In this document: positions 54,968-63,817 of the stretch, in pieces
How positions within the stretch are numbered: the first letter of the stretch is position 1
Layout of the letters: every line of letters begins with the position of its first letter
Source: Chthoniobacteraceae bacterium
GTDB taxonomy: Bacteria > Verrucomicrobiota > Verrucomicrobiia > Chthoniobacterales > Chthoniobacteraceae
Reading direction: 5' to 3'
DNA: 64,000 nt
NCBI GenBank assembly: GCA_947449735.1
Contig: CANFTB010000023.1
Location: forward strand, 1-64,000
Notes under the pieces: generated by a model
The model's input: only the letters and a program-made list of their open reading frames with translations
The model's database searches: none
Told to the model about the DNA's origin: nothing
Made by a program: the position numbers and the translations under genes

Positions 54968-55318
54968 CTAGACCTGCACGTGGACCACTTCGCCCCGCGC
55001 CATCGCCGCGTGCTGGGCGTCCGAGCACGGTGCGTTCAACGGCACTCCCACCGGGCGCTCGCTAGACTGTACCAGTCCATTCTGAAGCATATACCGCTCG
55101 ACTTCCTCGCCGGAAATGTCAGGAAGCATCGTTCCGTTGATTTCGACGCAGGGGCTGAGCTGCTGGCCGCTGCGCTGCTCCATCTCCCAGCGGAACGCCG
55201 GGTTTTTGATGATGTCCTTTTCCGTGTAGGGCAGGTCGTATTTGGCCAGAACGGCGCGGACGCCGTTGCTCCAGCCGCACTGAGTCTTCACGTAGGCGGT
55301 GATTTGGGGTTTTTCCAT
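54968..55318 (-). CDS. Glutaredoxin-like protein, CGWS active site
   Basis: A 116-aa thioredoxin-fold protein. The strand-helix start is ITAYVKTQC14-G-W-S17, so the active site is monothiol CxxS rather than CPYC. The cis-proline region reads LSP56-C57-VEING, with a Cys next to the cis-Pro. The following LPDISGEEVERYML helix replaces the usual GG motif. The C-terminal 35 residues (SERPVGVPLNAPCSDAQHAAMARGE) extend beyond a standard glutaredoxin. It may act on glutathione adducts or iron-sulfur clusters. It lies downstream of the S1 terminator, so it likely has its own promoter. Confidence 0.75.
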   Translation of the reverse strand: MEKPQITAYVKTQCGWSNGVRAVLAKYDLPYTEKDIIKNPAFRWEMEQRSGQQLSPCVEINGTMLPDISGEEVERYMLQNGLVQSSERPVGVPLNAPCSDAQHAAMARGEVVHVQV

Positions 55319-55354
55319 ATTCTGTGGTTGTTGGTTTTAAAAAGTGACAGCCCT

Positions 55355-55397
55355 CAAAAGCAAGAGCCGGTGCAGAGTCTAACTCCACACCGGCTCT
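55355..55397 (-). terminator. Rho-independent terminator of S1 gene
   Basis: AGAGCCGGTG (55363-55372) pairs perfectly with 55388-55397. The 15-nt loop itself can form GAGT-CTA-ACTC, making an extended rod. On the - strand the stem is followed by TGCTTTTG. It is 41 bp beyond the S1 stop codon. Confidence 0.85.
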
Positions 55398-55438
55398 TCG
55401 GACAGTACAGACTTTTTCAGTCCGCCTGTATTCTGCAA

Positions 55439-57121
55439 CTAGCGCTTCTTGCCTTCGCCGGGGCGGTACTCTTCAGCAGCCGCGAACGCCTGCTCCAGAC
55501 CCACCATGTCCTCGCCCGGACGCAGCGAATCGAACGCAGCGGCTTCCCGCTTGATCTCTTCTTCGTCGTAGGCTGCGGCCTTGATCGACAGACCAATGCG
55601 GCGCTCGGTTTTGTCCACCTTGATGACACGGGCTTCGATGTCCTGCCCGACCTTCAGATGGTCCTTCACCTTGTCCACGCGGTCTTCGCTGATCTGCGAG
55701 ATATGAACGAGACCGTCGATGTCGCCGTCCAGTTCCACAAAGGCACCGAAGCTGGCGATCTTGCTGATCTTGCCCTTCACCAAATCACCGATCTTGTAGC
55801 GCGTCTCGATGGTCTTCCAAGGATCGTCTTCAAGCTGCTTGACGCCAAGGCTGATGCGCTGGCTGTTCTTGTCGATGTCGATGACCACCGCTTCGATCTC
55901 GTCGCCCTTCTTGAGGACTTCCGAAGGATGGTTCACCTTGCGTGTCCAGCTCATGTCGGACACGTGGATCATCCCGTCGATGCCTTCTTCGAGCTCCACA
56001 AACGCGCCATAGGCGGTCATGTTGCGCACCGTTCCCTTGACCTGCTTGCCAATCGGGTAGCGGTGTTCGATTTCCTCCCAAGGATTCGCCTCGAGCTGGC
56101 GGACTCCAAGGCTGATCTTCTGCTCGTCGCGATTGACGCCCAGCACGATCGCCTCGATTTCCTGACCCAGCGTGAGCACGTCGCTCGGACGCGTGATGCG
56201 CTTCGTCCAGGACAGTTCGGAAACGTGGATGAGTCCTTCGACGCCTTCCTCGATTTCGACGAACGCACCGTAAGGCACCAGATTCGTAATCTTGCCTTTG
56301 ACGCGGGTTCCCACGGGGAAACGGCCTTCGGTCTCTTCCCACGGATTCTTCTGGATCTGCTTGAGCCCCAGTGAAACGCGCTCCTTGTCGCGATTGATGT
56401 CGAGCACCACGACTTCCACTTCCTGACCAACCTTGAGGAGTTCGCTCGGATGTCCGAGGCGGCCCCAGCTCATGTCGGTGATGTGCAGCAAGCCGTCCAT
56501 TCCGTCGAGGTCGACGAACGCACCGAAGTCGGTGAGGTTCTTGATCGCCCCGCGCACGATGTCGCCAGGCTTCGTTGCATCGAGGAAACGGCTGCGCTTG
56601 TCGGCGCGCTCCTGCTCGATGAGTTCACGGCGGGAAAGCACCACGTTCTTACGGTCGTCGTTGATTTTGACGATTTTGAACTCGTACGTGTTTCCTACAA
56701 ACTGATGCAGGTCCTTCGGCGGCACGATGTCGATCTGCGAACCGGGCAGGAATGCCTCGACTCCGATGTTCACGGTGAGACCGCCCTTTACGACGGAGCG
56801 CACCTTGCCTTTGATGATGCCGCTGTCGTGGAAGACCTTGACGATCTTTTCCCAGTTCTGGCGGTAGGCGGCGCGCTCCTTGGAAAGGATGACCATGCCT
56901 TCGTCATTTTCCAAACGGCACAGCAACACTTCCACTTCGTCGCCGATTTGGATGTCTTCCATGTCTTCGAACTCGGAGAGCGGGATAACGCCTTCGCTCT
57001 TGTATCCGATATCGACGAGCACTTCGCGCGCACGCACTTCGAGGACGTGTCCCTTGACGATACTGCCCTCTCTAAAGTCGCGAAGCTGGTGCATCGCGAG
57101 CAATTCCTTCATGTCTGTCAT
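55439..57121 (-). CDS. rpsA: 30S ribosomal protein S1
   Basis: A 560-aa S1 protein that helps the 30S subunit bind and unfold mRNA. Six S1 OB-fold domains start at about residues 18, 102, 186, 271, 358 and 445. The last four show the consensus GAFVxLxxxxDGLxHxSxxSW, as in TDFGAFVDLDGMDGLLHITD. The first two are diverged and contact the ribosome in the family. The length is as in E. coli (557). AGGAAAGG lies 12 nt before the start at 57121. It ends in an acidic/Gly tail and a strong terminator. Confidence 0.97.
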   Translation of the reverse strand: MTDMKELLAMHQLRDFREGSIVKGHVLEVRAREVLVDIGYKSEGVIPLSEFEDMEDIQIGDEVEVLLCRLENDEGMVILSKERAAYRQNWEKIVKVFHDSGIIKGKVRSVVKGGLTVNIGVEAFLPGSQIDIVPPKDLHQFVGNTYEFKIVKINDDRKNVVLSRRELIEQERADKRSRFLDATKPGDIVRGAIKNLTDFGAFVDLDGMDGLLHITDMSWGRLGHPSELLKVGQEVEVVVLDINRDKERVSLGLKQIQKNPWEETEGRFPVGTRVKGKITNLVPYGAFVEIEEGVEGLIHVSELSWTKRITRPSDVLTLGQEIEAIVLGVNRDEQKISLGVRQLEANPWEEIEHRYPIGKQVKGTVRNMTAYGAFVELEEGIDGMIHVSDMSWTRKVNHPSEVLKKGDEIEAVVIDIDKNSQRISLGVKQLEDDPWKTIETRYKIGDLVKGKISKIASFGAFVELDGDIDGLVHISQISEDRVDKVKDHLKVGQDIEARVIKVDKTERRIGLSIKAAAYDEEEIKREAAAFDSLRPGEDMVGLEQAFAAAEEYRPGEGKKR

Positions 57122-57503
57122 TTGATGATGACCTTTCCTCTCAATAACAACCGGTCGCGCGCCATCCCTCCTCCGGTCTGTTCTGGAATTTGAGATTCAA
57201 AACCATTACAACCATTGGTGCTCTGGTGAGCGACCAGCAACAAACCACGGGTTCCTTGATACACCCGCCGGGACGCAGAACAACCACCTCCTATAGCGAC
57301 GGGAGCCATGGATGTTAGGTGGGTTCGCTTCTGTAGGCAATGAGCAATCGGGCGCCAGAGCGACTTTTTTGCAACAGGAGCTTGCACCCGCCCGCGGAAG
57401 GCCATAGTTTCACGCTCCCGTCAGGCGCCACAGCGTCGGCCGGGTCCGATTGCAAGCCAGGCGTGCCCACAGCGGCACAACAGTTTAGTAGGCAGTCAGA
57501 AAT
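57122..57503. other. 382-bp divergent leader of rpsA and tRNA-Phe
   Basis: No credible gene is present: the short - strand frames here are antisense to the tRNA or lack a domain. The region must carry the rpsA promoter with a long 5' leader (leftward) and the tRNA-Phe promoter (rightward). I see no well-spaced -35/-10 pair for either. S1 often represses its own translation through its leader, which could explain the space. Confidence 0.45.
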
Positions 57504-57576
<73 letters not shown>

Positions 57577-57687
57577 CTTTTCTTCACTCACAGGCACTTA
57601 CGCTCACCAAACCGGCAGGGCAGACCAGCGCATGTCGGATCAACAATGCTGCTTCGGGGTGTTGTCCTAACGTTCTTTCCACCCCTT

Positions 57688-58602
57688 ATGAAATATTCCC
57701 TGCTACGCGGCATCTCCGCATTCGGACGGCTCAGGCTCATGCCCGTTCTGCTGAGCACACTCAACGTGTTTGCATGCAACCAAATATGGGGCGCTGATTT
57801 AATTGTTCCCGAGGGGATCAAATTTGAACGGGGTGTCGAGTTTTCTAATGCAGCAGACCAGCACCTGGAGCTGGATGTGGCGCAGCCTGCGGGAAAGGGG
57901 CCATTTCCTGCGGTCGTGTGTATTCATGGTGGTGGGTTTCGTGCCGGCAAACGCGAGTCTTACGACGCGCTTTGTTTGACGCTCGCGCAGCGGGGATATG
58001 TGGCGCTCACGATTACCTACCGACTTGCGCCTGCATTTCCCTTTCCAGCGGCTGTTCAGGATAGTAAGACCGCAGTTCGATGGCTGCGAGCGCATGCCGC
58101 GCAATACAACGTGGATCCGAGTCGGATTGGTGTGACTGGGGGTTCGGCGGGCGGGCATCTTGCGCAGTTTCTTGGAGTGACCGCCGGAGTGCAAGAATTC
58201 GAAGGCGAAGGCTACCTCGATCAATCTAGTGCGGTGAAGTGTGTCGTGAACAATTACGGGCCGAGTGATTTTACGCAGTCCTATGCGAAGAGTGTGGATG
58301 CAGCCGAGGTTCTGCCGCTTTTCTTTGGTGGTAATCTTGAACAGAAGCGGCGCGAGCACATCGTTGGGAGCCCTCTCTATTGGGTAAACCCGAATGCGGC
58401 TCCTACGCTTTGTATCCATGGTACTGAGGATAAATTTGTGGCGTTTGAACAGGCCCAGTGGCTTGTAAATCGCTTGAAAGCGAGTGCTGTGGAGGCGGAG
58501 TTGCTAAAGATGGAGGGAGCGGGGCACGGATTCAAAGGCGCTGATGCGGACAAGGCGCAGGCTGCGATGATCGAGTTTTTTGACAAGCATTTACAGAAGT
58601 GA
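57688..58602 (+). CDS. Exported alpha/beta hydrolase, Aes/BD-FAE-like esterase
   Basis: A 304-aa esterase/lipase-fold enzyme. The start at 57688 gives MKYSLLRGISAFGRLR and an N-terminal region suggestive of a signal (LLSTLNVFAC30), possibly lipoprotein-like. The oxyanion motif is IHGGGFRAG (79-87). The catalytic triad is S153 in GGSAGG, D248 in HGTEDK and H280 in GAGHGF. This is the hormone-sensitive-lipase/BD-FAE type acting on short-chain esters. The open frame continues upstream into the tRNA, which cannot be coding. The T-richer codon use sets it apart from neighbours. Confidence 0.88.
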   Translation: MKYSLLRGISAFGRLRLMPVLLSTLNVFACNQIWGADLIVPEGIKFERGVEFSNAADQHLELDVAQPAGKGPFPAVVCIHGGGFRAGKRESYDALCLTLAQRGYVALTITYRLAPAFPFPAAVQDSKTAVRWLRAHAAQYNVDPSRIGVTGGSAGGHLAQFLGVTAGVQEFEGEGYLDQSSAVKCVVNNYGPSDFTQSYAKSVDAAEVLPLFFGGNLEQKRREHIVGSPLYWVNPNAAPTLCIHGTEDKFVAFEQAQWLVNRLKASAVEAELLKMEGAGHGFKGADADKAQAAMIEFFDKHLQK

Positions 58603-58651
58603 GAGGGAAGAGCCCAGCAGGCGATAAACCGAAGAACCTTTTTGCCCATTG

Positions 58652-60400
58652 ATGAAGCCTAAGCGGGGAGAATTGGTTGAAATACTCTCGGTCATCCGTC
58701 ATGACCGGGGGCTCTTTATCAGCGCGGTATTGTGTTCAACAGTATCGATGAGTTTTGGGGTGCTGTTTCCGCTTCTTGTGGGAACGATGGTGGATGTTGC
58801 CGCGGGGGTGGCTCCTGCTTGGCTTGGTGGGCGTGGTCTGAAATCGGTGGCATTGCTGCTAGTGGCGACCTTGCTTGTGCAATCGGTGCTAAGCTTCTTT
58901 TCTTCCTATGTCTATCACAAGGTCGGAGAGGTCGGTGTGGGCAGGTTGAGGAAAGATGTCTTTGAGCATTTGATGGCGTTACCCATGCGCTTCTTCAACG
59001 AACACCGGGTGGGTGAATTGGCGAGCCGCCTTTCCTCGGATCTCATGCAGATTCAAGACCTGCTGAGCTTTACGGTGGGACAGGCGATTCGTCAGTGCAT
59101 GCTTTTGGTGGGAGGCATGGCTGCGATATTCATCACGTCTTGGAAGCTTTCGCTTGTCATGGCGTGTTCGTTTCCTGTGTTAGTAGCTGCGGCGGCGATG
59201 TTTGGACGCAGCGTCCGGCGTATGTCTAGGGAGGCCAATGACCGCCTCGCTGCGACCGGAGTCATTGCGGTTGAGTCGCTTCAAGCGATTTCCGCGGTTA
59301 AGTCTTTTGGCAATGAAGGCTACGAGAGCAACCGTTTTGCCAAGTCCGTGGACTATTATATTGAGGCGGTTTTGAAGTCGGCTGGACGCAGGGCAGCCTT
59401 GATCTCCTTCATTATAGCCGGCGTTTTTGGCTCCATCGTGCTGGTGCTTTGGTATGGTGCCGAGTTGCTGCAATCCGGTGAGCTTACGCACGGAGAACTC
59501 ACGCGTTTTTTGTTATATACGACGTTTATCGGAGGCAGCGTGGCTTCTGCTGCCGAGGTTGTTGGTACCATCAACAAGTCGCTCGGAGCTGCGTCTCGCG
59601 TGATGGCTCTCAAAGACGAAGTTGCAGAGGTGATTACTGTGGACATTAACGCTCCTCGATTAACGGGCGCGGTGACGTTTAAAGATTTGACGTTTGCGTA
59701 TCCATCACGCCCTGAGGTGCGCGTTTTGGACGGGATTAATTTGGAGGCGCGTCCGGGAGAACGCATCGCTTTAGTGGGGCCCAGTGGTGCAGGCAAAAGT
59801 ACGGTCGTGTCTTTGCTTTTACGGTTTTACGAACCGACCTCAGGGGGACTCATGCTCGACGGTGTTTGCGCAGCAGATCTTTCTCTGGGGCTTGTACGCA
59901 CCAATGTCGCTTTAGTTCCACAGGATGTGGTGCTGTTTGGGGGAAGTATTCGTGAGAATATCGCGTATGGACGAACAGGTGCATCGGAGGCGGAGATTGT
60001 GCAGGCGGCACAGCTGTCTTGCTGTGAGGAATTTATTTCACGATTCCCAGAGGGTTATGACACGCTTGTGGGGGAGCGTGGAGTGCAGCTTTCCGGTGGA
60101 CAAAGGCAACGGGTGGCAATTGCCAGGGCATTTCTGCGTGACCCTGCGATCCTCATTTTGGACGAAGCTACCAGTGCGTTAGATTCCGAAAGTGAACGTC
60201 ATGTACAGCAGGCGCTTGAGAAGCTTTTGAATGGTCGCACTTCCTTTGTAATTGCGCACAGGTTGTCCACGGTGCGCGCTGCGGATCGTATTTACGTGCT
60301 CGAGCAGGGGCGTGTGAGTGAAAGCGGTTGCCATGAAGAGCTGATCGCAAGGCCTAGAGGCACGTACCGGAAATTGTGTGAACTACAGTTTACGCGCTGA
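58652..60400 (+). CDS. ABC exporter, MsbA/lipid-multidrug type
   Basis: A 582-aa half-transporter with a membrane domain fused to an ATPase. I prefer the ATG at 58652 over the TTG three bases upstream. Six hydrophobic helices lie at about 20-290. LTFAYPSRPEVRVLDGINL precedes the Walker A GPSGAGKST (about residue 375). The signature LSGGQRQRV is near 480, and Walker B ILILDEATSALD is near 500, followed by the switch His in IAHRLSTV. It works as a homodimer and exports lipid or drug-like compounds; the exact substrate is unknown. It follows the esterase by 49 bp, so the two may be one unit. Confidence 0.93.
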   Translation: MKPKRGELVEILSVIRHDRGLFISAVLCSTVSMSFGVLFPLLVGTMVDVAAGVAPAWLGGRGLKSVALLLVATLLVQSVLSFFSSYVYHKVGEVGVGRLRKDVFEHLMALPMRFFNEHRVGELASRLSSDLMQIQDLLSFTVGQAIRQCMLLVGGMAAIFITSWKLSLVMACSFPVLVAAAAMFGRSVRRMSREANDRLAATGVIAVESLQAISAVKSFGNEGYESNRFAKSVDYYIEAVLKSAGRRAALISFIIAGVFGSIVLVLWYGAELLQSGELTHGELTRFLLYTTFIGGSVASAAEVVGTINKSLGAASRVMALKDEVAEVITVDINAPRLTGAVTFKDLTFAYPSRPEVRVLDGINLEARPGERIALVGPSGAGKSTVVSLLLRFYEPTSGGLMLDGVCAADLSLGLVRTNVALVPQDVVLFGGSIRENIAYGRTGASEAEIVQAAQLSCCEEFISRFPEGYDTLVGERGVQLSGGQRQRVAIARAFLRDPAILILDEATSALDSESERHVQQALEKLLNGRTSFVIAHRLSTVRAADRIYVLEQGRVSESGCHEELIARPRGTYRKLCELQFTR

Positions 60401-60683
60401 GTTGATTTGCATTAGCCCTGCAGACCTTTCTGGACCTTCATTCTTCCGGAGCCGCTCGTTGAAGTATTTCTTGGCACTTTTGTAATGCTGCGGCTCGCTG
60501 CTTGCGTGTTCTGTGATTTCTGAGATGGCTTTGCGTGCCTGAGCATCGACGCAGCGGTTGTTTCGCCCTGAGCCAGCAAGCCGTTCCCACCCTACTGCAA
60601 GACATAACGCGTCGGCGCGTTGCTTGGTTCCAGTACTTTTTTGCTTACGCCGTCCGTCAGCTCCCCTGAAGGCAGCAACCCCT
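60384..60683 (-). pseudogene. coding-like remnant without start codon
   Basis: On the - strand a frame is open from a TAA near 60683 to a TAG at about 60384, and its last codons overlap the ABC exporter end. The ~95-residue text looks protein-like: KQRADALCLAVGWERLAG, then ARKAISEITEHASSEPQHYK and YFNERLRKNEGPERSAG. No ATG, GTG or TTG opens it upstream of the protein-like part. I cannot name the family. I take it as the 3' remnant of a gene of the former mobile element. Confidence 0.3.
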
Positions 60684-60856
60684 TAGGGGCACCGGTTCTG
60701 AGAGTCCTTGTGGACGCTTGGCATACTCCTAACAATTCCATTAAAGCCCACTCTGTAAATGATGCTCCATGACATGAAAGCCAACATGTTAAACCTTCAT
60801 TTTCAGTTTTTAAGATCGAGTCGCCGTCTCGATTCCGGTCCCAGCCACATTTCAGG
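60401..60856. other. 456-bp gap, decayed end of the island
   Basis: Between the ABC exporter and the kinase gene no intact gene is present. It holds the - strand remnant described above, a small CCCC-TTA-GGGG hairpin (60679-60689), and the imperfect tRNA-Phe 3'-end copy (60820-60848). Confidence 0.5.
60820..60848. other. second putative attachment site (tRNA-Phe 3' copy)
   Basis: 26 of 29 positions match the tRNA-Phe 3' end at 57549-57577. The mismatches fall at offsets 8, 9 and 20. The sequence GATTCCGG and the acceptor CCCAGCCAC are kept, while the rest of the tRNA is absent here. That is what an att site left by integration looks like. Confidence 0.55.
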
Positions 60857-62482
60857 TCAGGCCACGCAGTCCGCGACCCCTTGCATCGCTGCGCGCAGGC
60901 CGCTTGCCGTCACAGGCTTACTCAACAGCAAGTCCACCCCGGGCGGGGTCCCGCCACGCACCCGCATCTCGTCGCCGAATCCCGTGAGTAAAATCACCGG
61001 CACCCGAAGTCCCCTGGCCCGCATCGTCTCCGCCAGTTCGGAACCCGTCATCTCAGGCATCGACTGGTCCGAGATCACCAGATCCCATTCCCCGGCGGCG
61101 AGCTCGCTTAAAACAGCTGCCCCGTCCGCCACCGGCAGGGCAAAATGCCCATCCGCTTGAAGCATCTCCGTGATGATCTGTCGGATGATTTCCTGGTCGT
61201 CCACCACCAGGACCCGCAGCGACCGGAGCGGATTCTCCGCGGGAATCTCCGGATCCACTTGCATCCCGTCGAAGGCGGGCAGGGTCAGAGTAAAAGCCGC
61301 CCCCTCTCCCTTGCGGCTCTCAATCCCGATCGACCCGCCGTACCGCTGCACAAAACCGTACACCGTCGCCAGCCCAAGCCCGGTCCCCTGCTCGCCCTTG
61401 GTCGTGTAAAACGGCTCCAAACAGCGGCTGCACTCCTCCTCTGTCATCCCGATCCCGTCGTCAGAAACCCGCACCAGAATGCGCCCGTCCTGGCAAGTCG
61501 TTCGAAAGCGCAAGTGCCCGCCTTTCGGCATGGCATCCACCGCGTTGAAAATCAAATTCGTCAACACCTCACGCAGTTCGGGTGAATGCCCTAAAAAGGG
61601 CGGCAAGTCTCCCAAGTCGGTCTCCACTTCAATGAATACACCCTCGGCCCGGCTCTTGTCGCGCCACCGCGGCGCCGTCAGCACGATCGCCTGCTGGATG
61701 GCCAGATTCACGTCCACCGGAACACGAAGTTCGTCCTGGTCCGCCGGACGGTAAAAATTCCGCAACCGGGTGACGACATGCGAGGCGTCCTGAGCGGCAG
61801 CGATGAGGTACTGGAAAAGGTCGCGCTCCCTCGGCGGGGCGTCGTTTTTGAAGTGATTGGCCAGGAGCTCCCCGTAGCCGAGGACCATCGTCAGCGCATT
61901 GTTAAAATCGTGTGCGATCCCGCTGGCCATCATGCCCAGGGCGCGCAGGCGCTCCTGTTTCACCAACTGCTGCTGGGCGGCCATGAGGCGGCCCAGAGTC
62001 TCCTCCAGCTGAAAGGTGCGCTCCTTCACCTGGGCCTCCAGGGCCTCGTTCTGTCGCTGGAGCGCCTGGTGCAGAAAACGCGTCTCCAGAAGGTTCCGAA
62101 TGCGCAGCAAAACCTCGTCGGGGTCCAGCGGCTTGGTGAGAAAATCGTTGGCCCCCTTGGCGAGCGCCCTCTGGCGCGTTTCGGGAGTAATGTCGGCGGT
62201 GAGCACCAAAACCGGCAGATATTCCCCCTGGGCAACCGCCGCTCTGAAGCTCGACATCAGACTAAAACCGTCGACATGCGGCATATGCAGGTCAAGCAAC
62301 ACAATGTCGGGCTTCTGCGTCTTGAAAAGCTCCATCGCCTGCCGCGGGTCCGTCGTGCTGAACACCGGGCCGGACTTCGAGAGCTCCAGAAGGCGCTCCA
62401 ACAGGCGCACGTTGGACGCCTCATCGTCGACGATGAGAAACCGCGCCTTGCTGAGCACCTTTTCGAGCATTCCCTCTTGCAT
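60857..62482 (-). CDS. Hybrid REC - histidine kinase - REC protein
   Basis: A 541-aa soluble signalling protein. Receiver 1 (about 13-130) has the acidic pair D19-D20, phospho-acceptor D64 (VLLD64LHMP) and K117 (LTKPLD). A coiled segment (about 135-180) links to the HisKA-type domain with H191 in SGIAHDFNNAL. The ATPase has the N-box around N313 (NLIFNAVDAM), D341-D342-G-I-G-M and G-T-G-L-G-L. Receiver 2 (about 422-541) has D428-D429, phospho-acceptor D472 (VISD472QSMP) and K522 (LSKP). No membrane segment or input domain is seen, so the N-terminal receiver is probably the input. It is divergent from ribH. Confidence 0.93.
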   Translation of the reverse strand: MQEGMLEKVLSKARFLIVDDEASNVRLLERLLELSKSGPVFSTTDPRQAMELFKTQKPDIVLLDLHMPHVDGFSLMSSFRAAVAQGEYLPVLVLTADITPETRQRALAKGANDFLTKPLDPDEVLLRIRNLLETRFLHQALQRQNEALEAQVKERTFQLEETLGRLMAAQQQLVKQERLRALGMMASGIAHDFNNALTMVLGYGELLANHFKNDAPPRERDLFQYLIAAAQDASHVVTRLRNFYRPADQDELRVPVDVNLAIQQAIVLTAPRWRDKSRAEGVFIEVETDLGDLPPFLGHSPELREVLTNLIFNAVDAMPKGGHLRFRTTCQDGRILVRVSDDGIGMTEEECSRCLEPFYTTKGEQGTGLGLATVYGFVQRYGGSIGIESRKGEGAAFTLTLPAFDGMQVDPEIPAENPLRSLRVLVVDDQEIIRQIITEMLQADGHFALPVADGAAVLSELAAGEWDLVISDQSMPEMTGSELAETMRARGLRVPVILLTGFGDEMRVRGGTPPGVDLLLSKPVTASGLRAAMQGVADCVA

Positions 62483-62669
62483 AGCAATCCGGAGGCCAAC
62501 CTACACCCGGGGCGATCCGGCGGCTAAAGTAAACTGCCTAAGTTTTCTGTAGAGTCGCCACAGCCCCGCTGCCGCCAAGGACCGAGAATCCACGATTTGA
62601 GGTTTGCCCAAACCCACCTCGGGCGTATGCTCCTCACCCCCGCCAACCCCAAAGCGGCGCTCTTTACTC

Positions 62670-63164
62670 ATGTCCAGTTTAATGCCGTCCCGACCCGAAT
62701 CATGCACCACCCCGTGGCGCGTGGCCGTAGTTGCCAGCCTCTACAATCCCCAGTGGGTAGACGGCCTAGTCTCCCACTTCGAATCAGAGGTTCTGGCCAT
62801 TTCCCCCAGCACCAAGATCCAAGTCCACAAAGTGCCCGGGTCCTTTGAGGTCCCCCTCGCCGTCGATTTGCTCGCAGAAAGCGGCAGCTTCGATGCCGTG
62901 GCCGCCTTCGGGGTGCTTCTAGATGGAGAAACTGCCCACGCCACGCTGGTCGCCTCTGCCATTACTCAGGCCCTGCTCACGAGCAGCCTCAAGCACAGAA
63001 TCCCGGTGCTCCACGAAATCCTGCTGGTCAAAAATGCACAGCAAGCCGTCGCCCGCTGCCTCGAGGCAGACCTCAACCGCGGCACAGAGGCCGCACGCGC
63101 CGCCATCCGCATGCTCCGCACCGTGGAGTCGGTCCGTTTACTACACACTTCCATTTCTCAATGA
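62670..63164 (+). CDS. ribH: 6,7-dimethyl-8-ribityllumazine synthase-like protein
   Basis: A 164-aa protein of the lumazine synthase family, which joins a ribityl-aminopyrimidine to a four-carbon phosphate in riboflavin synthesis. The start at 62670 (MSSLMPSRPE) is chosen because homology begins at WRVAVVASLYNPQWVDGL. The core motif PGSFEVP (56-62) is intact, and H90 matches the catalytic His of the family. Two canonical motifs are altered: AVIRGET-type text is GVLLDGETAH, and the GVLT phosphate-site turn is EILLV. The QQAVARC with R129 is kept. It overlaps nusB by 4 bp, a ribH-nusB-ftsY order seen in Verrucomicrobiota. Confidence 0.85.
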   Translation: MSSLMPSRPESCTTPWRVAVVASLYNPQWVDGLVSHFESEVLAISPSTKIQVHKVPGSFEVPLAVDLLAESGSFDAVAAFGVLLDGETAHATLVASAITQALLTSSLKHRIPVLHEILLVKNAQQAVARCLEADLNRGTEAARAAIRMLRTVESVRLLHTSISQ

Positions 63165-63742
63165 GCGACACTGCGTCCACCTCTGGCAAAAAACACGAAC
63201 GTCCTCACGCCGGTGTGCGCCGCGAAGGACGCGAGGCTGCCATCCAATACCTCTTTCAACTCGACTATCAAGAGGGTGAACCGCCGACCCCCGACTCTGA
63301 TTTCTGGAAACTGCGCGCCGGCGCCGAGGATCCCGACGAACTGAACCCCATCCCGGCACGCCCTCCGATCGCACCCAAGGCCCGCGCTTTCGCGGAATCC
63401 CTCCTGCAGGGCGTGTGTGCACACAAGGCCGACCTAGATGAAATCATCACCCGGTACGCCCGCAATTACAGGCTCTCCCGCCTGGCCGCAGTGGACCGGA
63501 ATATTCTGCGCCTCGCCGTATACGAGATGTTTCACACCACCGAAGTGCCACCGGTCGTCGCTATCAACGAGGCCATCGAACTCGCCAAACAATACGGATC
63601 CGAGGAGTCGGGCGGCTTTGTCAACGGGTTGCTGGACAAAATGCGGGGCGAACTCAAGCGTCCCGCCAGAAATGCCGACCGCGCCCCGAAGCAGAACGAA
63701 CCGGATCCTCTCACAAGCCCCCAGCACACTCCGCTGCACTGA
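63161..63742 (+). CDS. nusB: Transcription antitermination protein NusB
   Basis: A 193-aa NusB, which binds boxA RNA with S10 to prevent early termination in rRNA operons. The start at 63161 overlaps the ribH stop (ATGA). Family features are RREGREAAIQYLFQLDYQEG near the N-terminus, and LAAVDRNILRLAVYEMFH with PPVVAINEAIELAKQYG near the C-terminus. It is longer than the usual ~140 aa because of an insertion at about residues 45-75 and a polar C-terminal tail. Confidence 0.93.
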   Translation: MSDTASTSGKKHERPHAGVRREGREAAIQYLFQLDYQEGEPPTPDSDFWKLRAGAEDPDELNPIPARPPIAPKARAFAESLLQGVCAHKADLDEIITRYARNYRLSRLAAVDRNILRLAVYEMFHTTEVPPVVAINEAIELAKQYGSEESGGFVNGLLDKMRGELKRPARNADRAPKQNEPDPLTSPQHTPLH

Positions 63743-63817
63743 TTCCCTTGCTCGCAATGGCCTCCCGTTCGGGCGCCCGCAGGCCCCAGAAAAACCTTCC
63801 TTTCATTCCCGCATTCC

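Larger units (their letters stand above)
57577..60848. mobile_element. probable small genomic island at tRNA-Phe
   Basis: A 3.27-kb segment is bounded by tRNA-Phe and a 26/29 copy of its 3' end. It contains an esterase, an ABC exporter and 450 bp of decayed sequence. Base use differs from the surroundings: in hand counts of one line each, 59281-59340 has 29/60 G+C, while 61021-61080 outside has 36/60. No integrase is intact within it, so if it was mobile it is now a remnant. The right boundary is only 8 bp beyond the stop of the hybrid kinase gene. Confidence 0.5.

Noticed and set aside
54923-56374. 483-aa open frame on the + strand
   Set aside because: It is antisense to the well-defined S1 gene and runs through its terminator and the glutaredoxin gene.
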